This document shows positions 61,451 to 64,000 of a DNA stretch of 64,000 nucleotides, piece by piece (position 1 is the stretch's first letter; each line of letters starts with the position of its first letter). A program made the translations under genes and the position numbers. The notes below the pieces were generated by a model that was given only the letters and a program-made list of their open reading frames with translations, was not told the origin of the DNA and did no database searches. Location: NCBI RefSeq assembly GCF_900114485.1, contig NZ_FOTF01000016.1:1-64000 (forward strand), given 5' to 3'. The stretch comes from Loktanella salsilacus (GTDB taxonomy: Bacteria > Pseudomonadota > Alphaproteobacteria > Rhodobacterales > Rhodobacteraceae).

Positions 61451-61835
61451 CTAGATGTTGTGGTGTGTGTGACGCCTTACCGCAGGTCATCAGTGGTTAT
61501 CAATTAGTCCGGGCGTTGCCAACTGCAAGGCTTGGTAAGCGGGGGGAGGCTCGAGGTGACGCGAGTATTCCTATAAAAATTACCTTGTTGAGTCCGAAGT
61601 TGAGGTCGCTGAGCTAACCTACCCCTAGCCCAGATTCGGCGTTCTGTCGCCAGGGAAGTTAGGGCCACATATGCGGTAGAGTGCGAAGCGCAACCCCATA
61701 TGTTGTGCCTATGCGGCATTTTGGCCTGATATTTTGTGGGCAAAGTGGCCGTAAGCGAATTGCCAATTCAAGACCCGTCACCTAGAACGGACCTCCTTAA
61801 CCCTACTTGATTCCCCCATCCCAAGGATTGCTATC
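61451..61835. other. Non-coding gap before nrdJ
   Basis: This 385-bp stretch has lower GC content than its neighbours. It holds the two NrdR-like boxes at 61693-61739 and presumably the promoters of nrdJ and the DUF1489 gene. I see no reliable gene or B12-riboswitch signature in it. Confidence 0.6.
61693..61739. promoter_or_regulatory. Tandem NrdR-like boxes upstream of nrdJ
   Basis: ACCCCATATGTTGTGC (61693-61708) and GCCTGATATTTTGTGG (61724-61739) match the core of the NrdR consensus (AYATNTTGTG). Their spacing is 31 bp, three helical turns, as is usual for paired NrdR sites. They lie about 97-143 bp before the nrdJ ATG. Confidence 0.6.
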
Positions 61836-64000
61836 ATGACCCGTTTCAGTGCCCCCATCGCCGCGCAGATTTGGGATATGAAATACCGTTTTAAAGAAGC
61901 GGATGGCACGCCGAAGGATATCACGGTCGAGGATACGTGGCGGCGGATTGCGACGTCTTTGGCGTCGGTTGAGAAGTCGCCGAAGGCTTGGGAAGACAAG
62001 TTTTACGGTGCGCTGGAGGATTTCAAATATCTGCCCGCTGGCCGGATCACTGCCGGTGCAGGCACCGCGCGTCAGGTGACACTGTTTAACTGTTTCGTCA
62101 TGGGCACTGTGCCAGACAGCATGGGCGGCATCTTTGACATGCTCAAAGAGGCTGCGTTGACGATGCAGCAGGGCGGCGGGATCGGGTATGACTTTAGCAC
62201 GATCCGCCCCAAGGGCGCGATTGTGCATGGTGTGGCGGCGGATGCTTCTGGTCCGCTGTCATTCATGGATGTCTGGGACGCGATGTGCCGCACGATCATG
62301 TCCGCAGGCTCGCGCCGCGGGGCGATGATGGCGACGATGCGCTGCGATCACCCCGACGTTGAGGATTTCATCACTGCCAAGCATGACGCGGCCCGTCTGC
62401 GGATGTTTAACATGTCGGTGCTGATCACCGATCCGTTTATGGATGCGGTTAAGTCTGGCGGCGACTGGGATCTGGTGTTCAAGGGCACCGTGTACCGCAC
62501 CGTCAAGGCCCGCGATCTGTGGGATGCGATCATGAAGTCGACCTATGAGGTCGCAGAGCCGGGCGTGATTTTCATCGACCGGATCAACAAGGCCAACAAC
62601 CTGAGCTATTGCGAGACGATTGCCGCGACCAACCCCTGCGGCGAGCAGCCTTTGCCCCCCTACGGTGCTTGCCTGCTTGGCTCGATCAACATGGCGCGGC
62701 TGGTCAGCGATCCGTTTGGCGATGCGGCGGCGCTGGATATTGCGGCGCTGGGCGAACTGGTCGCCACCGCTGTGCGGATGATGGACAACGTCGTCGATGC
62801 GTCGCAATTCCCACTGGAAGCGCAGCGCCAAGAGGCGAAGGCCAAGCGCCGGATCGGTCTGGGCGTCACCGGTCTGGCCGATGCGCTGCTGATGGTCGGT
62901 CTGCGCTATGGCTCTGAAGAAGCGGCGCGTCAGACGGATGAGTGGATGCACGCGATCGCCCGCGCCGCCTATCTGGCGTCGGTCGATCTGGCCAAGGAAA
63001 AGGGCGCGTTCCCGCTGTTCGACGCAGAAGCCTACCTTGCGTCCGGTGCGATGGAGGCAATGGACGAGGATGTGCGCGAAGCGATCCGCGAGCATGGCAT
63101 CCGCAACGCGCTGCTGACCTCGATTGCGCCCACTGGCACGATCTCTCTTTACGCGGGCAACGTGTCGTCGGGCATCGAGCCAGTGTTCGCCTATGCCTAC
63201 ACCCGCAAGGTGTTGCAGAAAGACGGGTCGCGCACGGAAGAAGAGGTCGTGGACTATGCCGTGCAGATGTGGCGCGAGCTGAAGGGTGACACCCCGCTGC
63301 CCGACTATTTCGTCAACGCCCAGACGCTGGCCCCGCTAGAGCATGTGCGCATGCAGGCTGCGGCGCAGAAGTGGATCGACTCGTCGATTTCCAAGACGAT
63401 CAACTGCCCCGAAGACATCAGCTTTGACGATTTCAAAGAGGTCTATATGGCCGCTTGGGATCAAGGCTGTAAGGGTTGCACCACCTATCGTCCGAACGCC
63501 GTGACAGGTTCCGTGCTGAGCGTGTCTGACGACAAGCCCGTCGCTGTCGAGCAAGAGAACGGCACCGCCGAGGTCGTCTATATGACCGAGCCGCTGGACC
63601 GCCCGACCGAGCTGGAAGGCGCGACCTACAAGCTGAAGTGGCACGATAGCGAGCACGCGATCTACATCACCGTGAACGATCTGGTCGTCGGCGGGCATCG
63701 CCGTCCGTTCGAGGTATTCATCAACTCCAAAAACATGGAGCATTTCGCCTGGACCGTGGCGCTGACACGGATGATCTCTGCCGTGTTCCGGCGCGGCGGC
63801 GATGTGACCTTTGTGGTTGAAGAGCTGAAGGCGGTGTTCGATCCGCGCGGCGGCGCTTGGATGCAGGGCAAGTACGTGCCTTCGATCTTAGCGGCCATTG
63901 GCGGCGTGATCGAAAAGCACATGATCGCGACGAGCTTTTTGTCGGGCGAGGGCGAAGGCCTGAAGAGCGATCCGCAGGCGGATGTGGTCACCCTTGGCAA
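61836..64000 (+). CDS. nrdJ: Adenosylcobalamin-dependent (class II) ribonucleotide reductase NrdJ, partial
   Basis: The frame runs open to the window end (at least 721 residues of about 1200 expected). It reduces ribonucleotides to deoxyribonucleotides with adenosylcobalamin. The finger-loop motif NPCGEQPLPPYGACLLGSIN starts near residue 266, and the active-site part GTISLYAGNVSSGIEPVF follows. The ATG has an AAGGAT site. Upstream NrdR-like boxes suggest control by the dNTP-sensing repressor. Confidence 0.96.
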   Translation, partial: MTRFSAPIAAQIWDMKYRFKEADGTPKDITVEDTWRRIATSLASVEKSPKAWEDKFYGALEDFKYLPAGRITAGAGTARQVTLFNCFVMGTVPDSMGGIFDMLKEAALTMQQGGGIGYDFSTIRPKGAIVHGVAADASGPLSFMDVWDAMCRTIMSAGSRRGAMMATMRCDHPDVEDFITAKHDAARLRMFNMSVLITDPFMDAVKSGGDWDLVFKGTVYRTVKARDLWDAIMKSTYEVAEPGVIFIDRINKANNLSYCETIAATNPCGEQPLPPYGACLLGSINMARLVSDPFGDAAALDIAALGELVATAVRMMDNVVDASQFPLEAQRQEAKAKRRIGLGVTGLADALLMVGLRYGSEEAARQTDEWMHAIARAAYLASVDLAKEKGAFPLFDAEAYLASGAMEAMDEDVREAIREHGIRNALLTSIAPTGTISLYAGNVSSGIEPVFAYAYTRKVLQKDGSRTEEEVVDYAVQMWRELKGDTPLPDYFVNAQTLAPLEHVRMQAAAQKWIDSSISKTINCPEDISFDDFKEVYMAAWDQGCKGCTTYRPNAVTGSVLSVSDDKPVAVEQENGTAEVVYMTEPLDRPTELEGATYKLKWHDSEHAIYITVNDLVVGGHRRPFEVFINSKNMEHFAWTVALTRMISAVFRRGGDVTFVVEELKAVFDPRGGAWMQGKYVPSILAAIGGVIEKHMIATSFLSGEGEGLKSDPQADVVTLG

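Noticed and set aside
61504-61743. A 79-codon minus-strand frame in the gap before nrdJ
   Set aside because: No ribosome site, odd amino-acid composition, and it runs over the NrdR-like boxes.
61451-61835. Cobalamin riboswitch upstream of nrdJ
   Set aside because: I looked for the conserved B12-box GCCACTG and the usual purine-rich core and did not find them. A covariance search would be decisive.
1-64000. tRNA, rRNA, CRISPR arrays, prophage or defence islands
   Set aside because: I scanned for T-loop motifs, regularly spaced repeats, and phage or defence proteins and found none. The dispersed repeats are not CRISPR because spacing and orientation are irregular.

Overview
The window comes from a GC-rich (roughly 60-63% by eye) alphaproteobacterium, almost certainly a Rhodobacterales (Roseobacter-group) chromosome. 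Support comes from gene content and order: a fused sulfate adenylyltransferase/APS kinase, hisS-hisZ with short-form hisG, an Hsp20-DUF1150 pair, a Hint-domain protein, an RpoH-type sigma factor, B12-dependent ribonucleotide reductase, xdhABC beside a BMP-type ABC transporter, and CtrA-like sites. Almost all of it is housekeeping chromosome. The only mobile element is the 5' part of an IS5-family transposase at the left edge.

Layout. 1-344: end of an IS element. 420-1943 (minus): a methanogen-output-domain protein and a diguanylate cyclase behind a perfect TTAA-N7-TTAA (CtrA-type) site. 2057-7466: acetyltransferase, NUDIX hydrolase, lipase-like lipoprotein, ubiK, then the coupled operon lgt / MidA-type methyltransferase / pgeF and a small conserved protein. 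7913-13127: Hint protein, double SpoIIAA-like protein, Lrp regulator divergent from trxB, and the bifunctional sulfate-activation enzyme. 13252-17632: hsp20-DUF1150 behind a heat-shock-type promoter, DUF465, purE-purK, comM. 17721-19718 (minus): cobU, histidine phosphatase, and a GST with a YHS-like cysteine tail. 19811-24376: rpoH, a ChaN-family protein, coaBC, dut and a membrane-anchored MoeB-like protein. 24407-33207: amino-acid ABC components without an ATPase, M3 peptidase, CDF transporter, SH3 protein, 2-hydroxyacid dehydrogenase, two small lipoproteins, panC-panB. 33410-39635: a DMGDH/GcvT-type oxidoreductase, a DadA-like oxidase coupled to an aldo/keto reductase, and two small secreted paralogues with a 70-bp fossil duplication. 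39703-48974 (minus): a purine uptake and oxidation operon (xdhA-xdhB-xdhC-ABC transporter-BMP protein). 49251-64000: SRPBCC/ArsR pair, dnaE, slyX, hisS-hisZ-hisG, GH25 lysozyme, acyl-CoA ligase, DUF1489 and the start of nrdJ.

The most unusual signal is a dispersed palindromic repeat, seen 15 times. It has GC-rich hairpins followed by a conserved tail of the type TATTTTTGACCAGAAGAAG or TTTATTTGGCAAGATGAA. Most copies lie between convergent genes and several are in close pairs, which suggests a terminator-like role. One copy lies in frame inside xdhB, where it encodes an extra linker and a run of nine G, and another overlaps the start of dut. Other points of interest are an AT-rich mosaic block inside hisS, paired NrdR-like boxes before nrdJ, CtrA-like sites before the c-di-GMP operon and comM, and the GST-YHS fusion. 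I found no defence island, CRISPR array, prophage, tRNA or rRNA.
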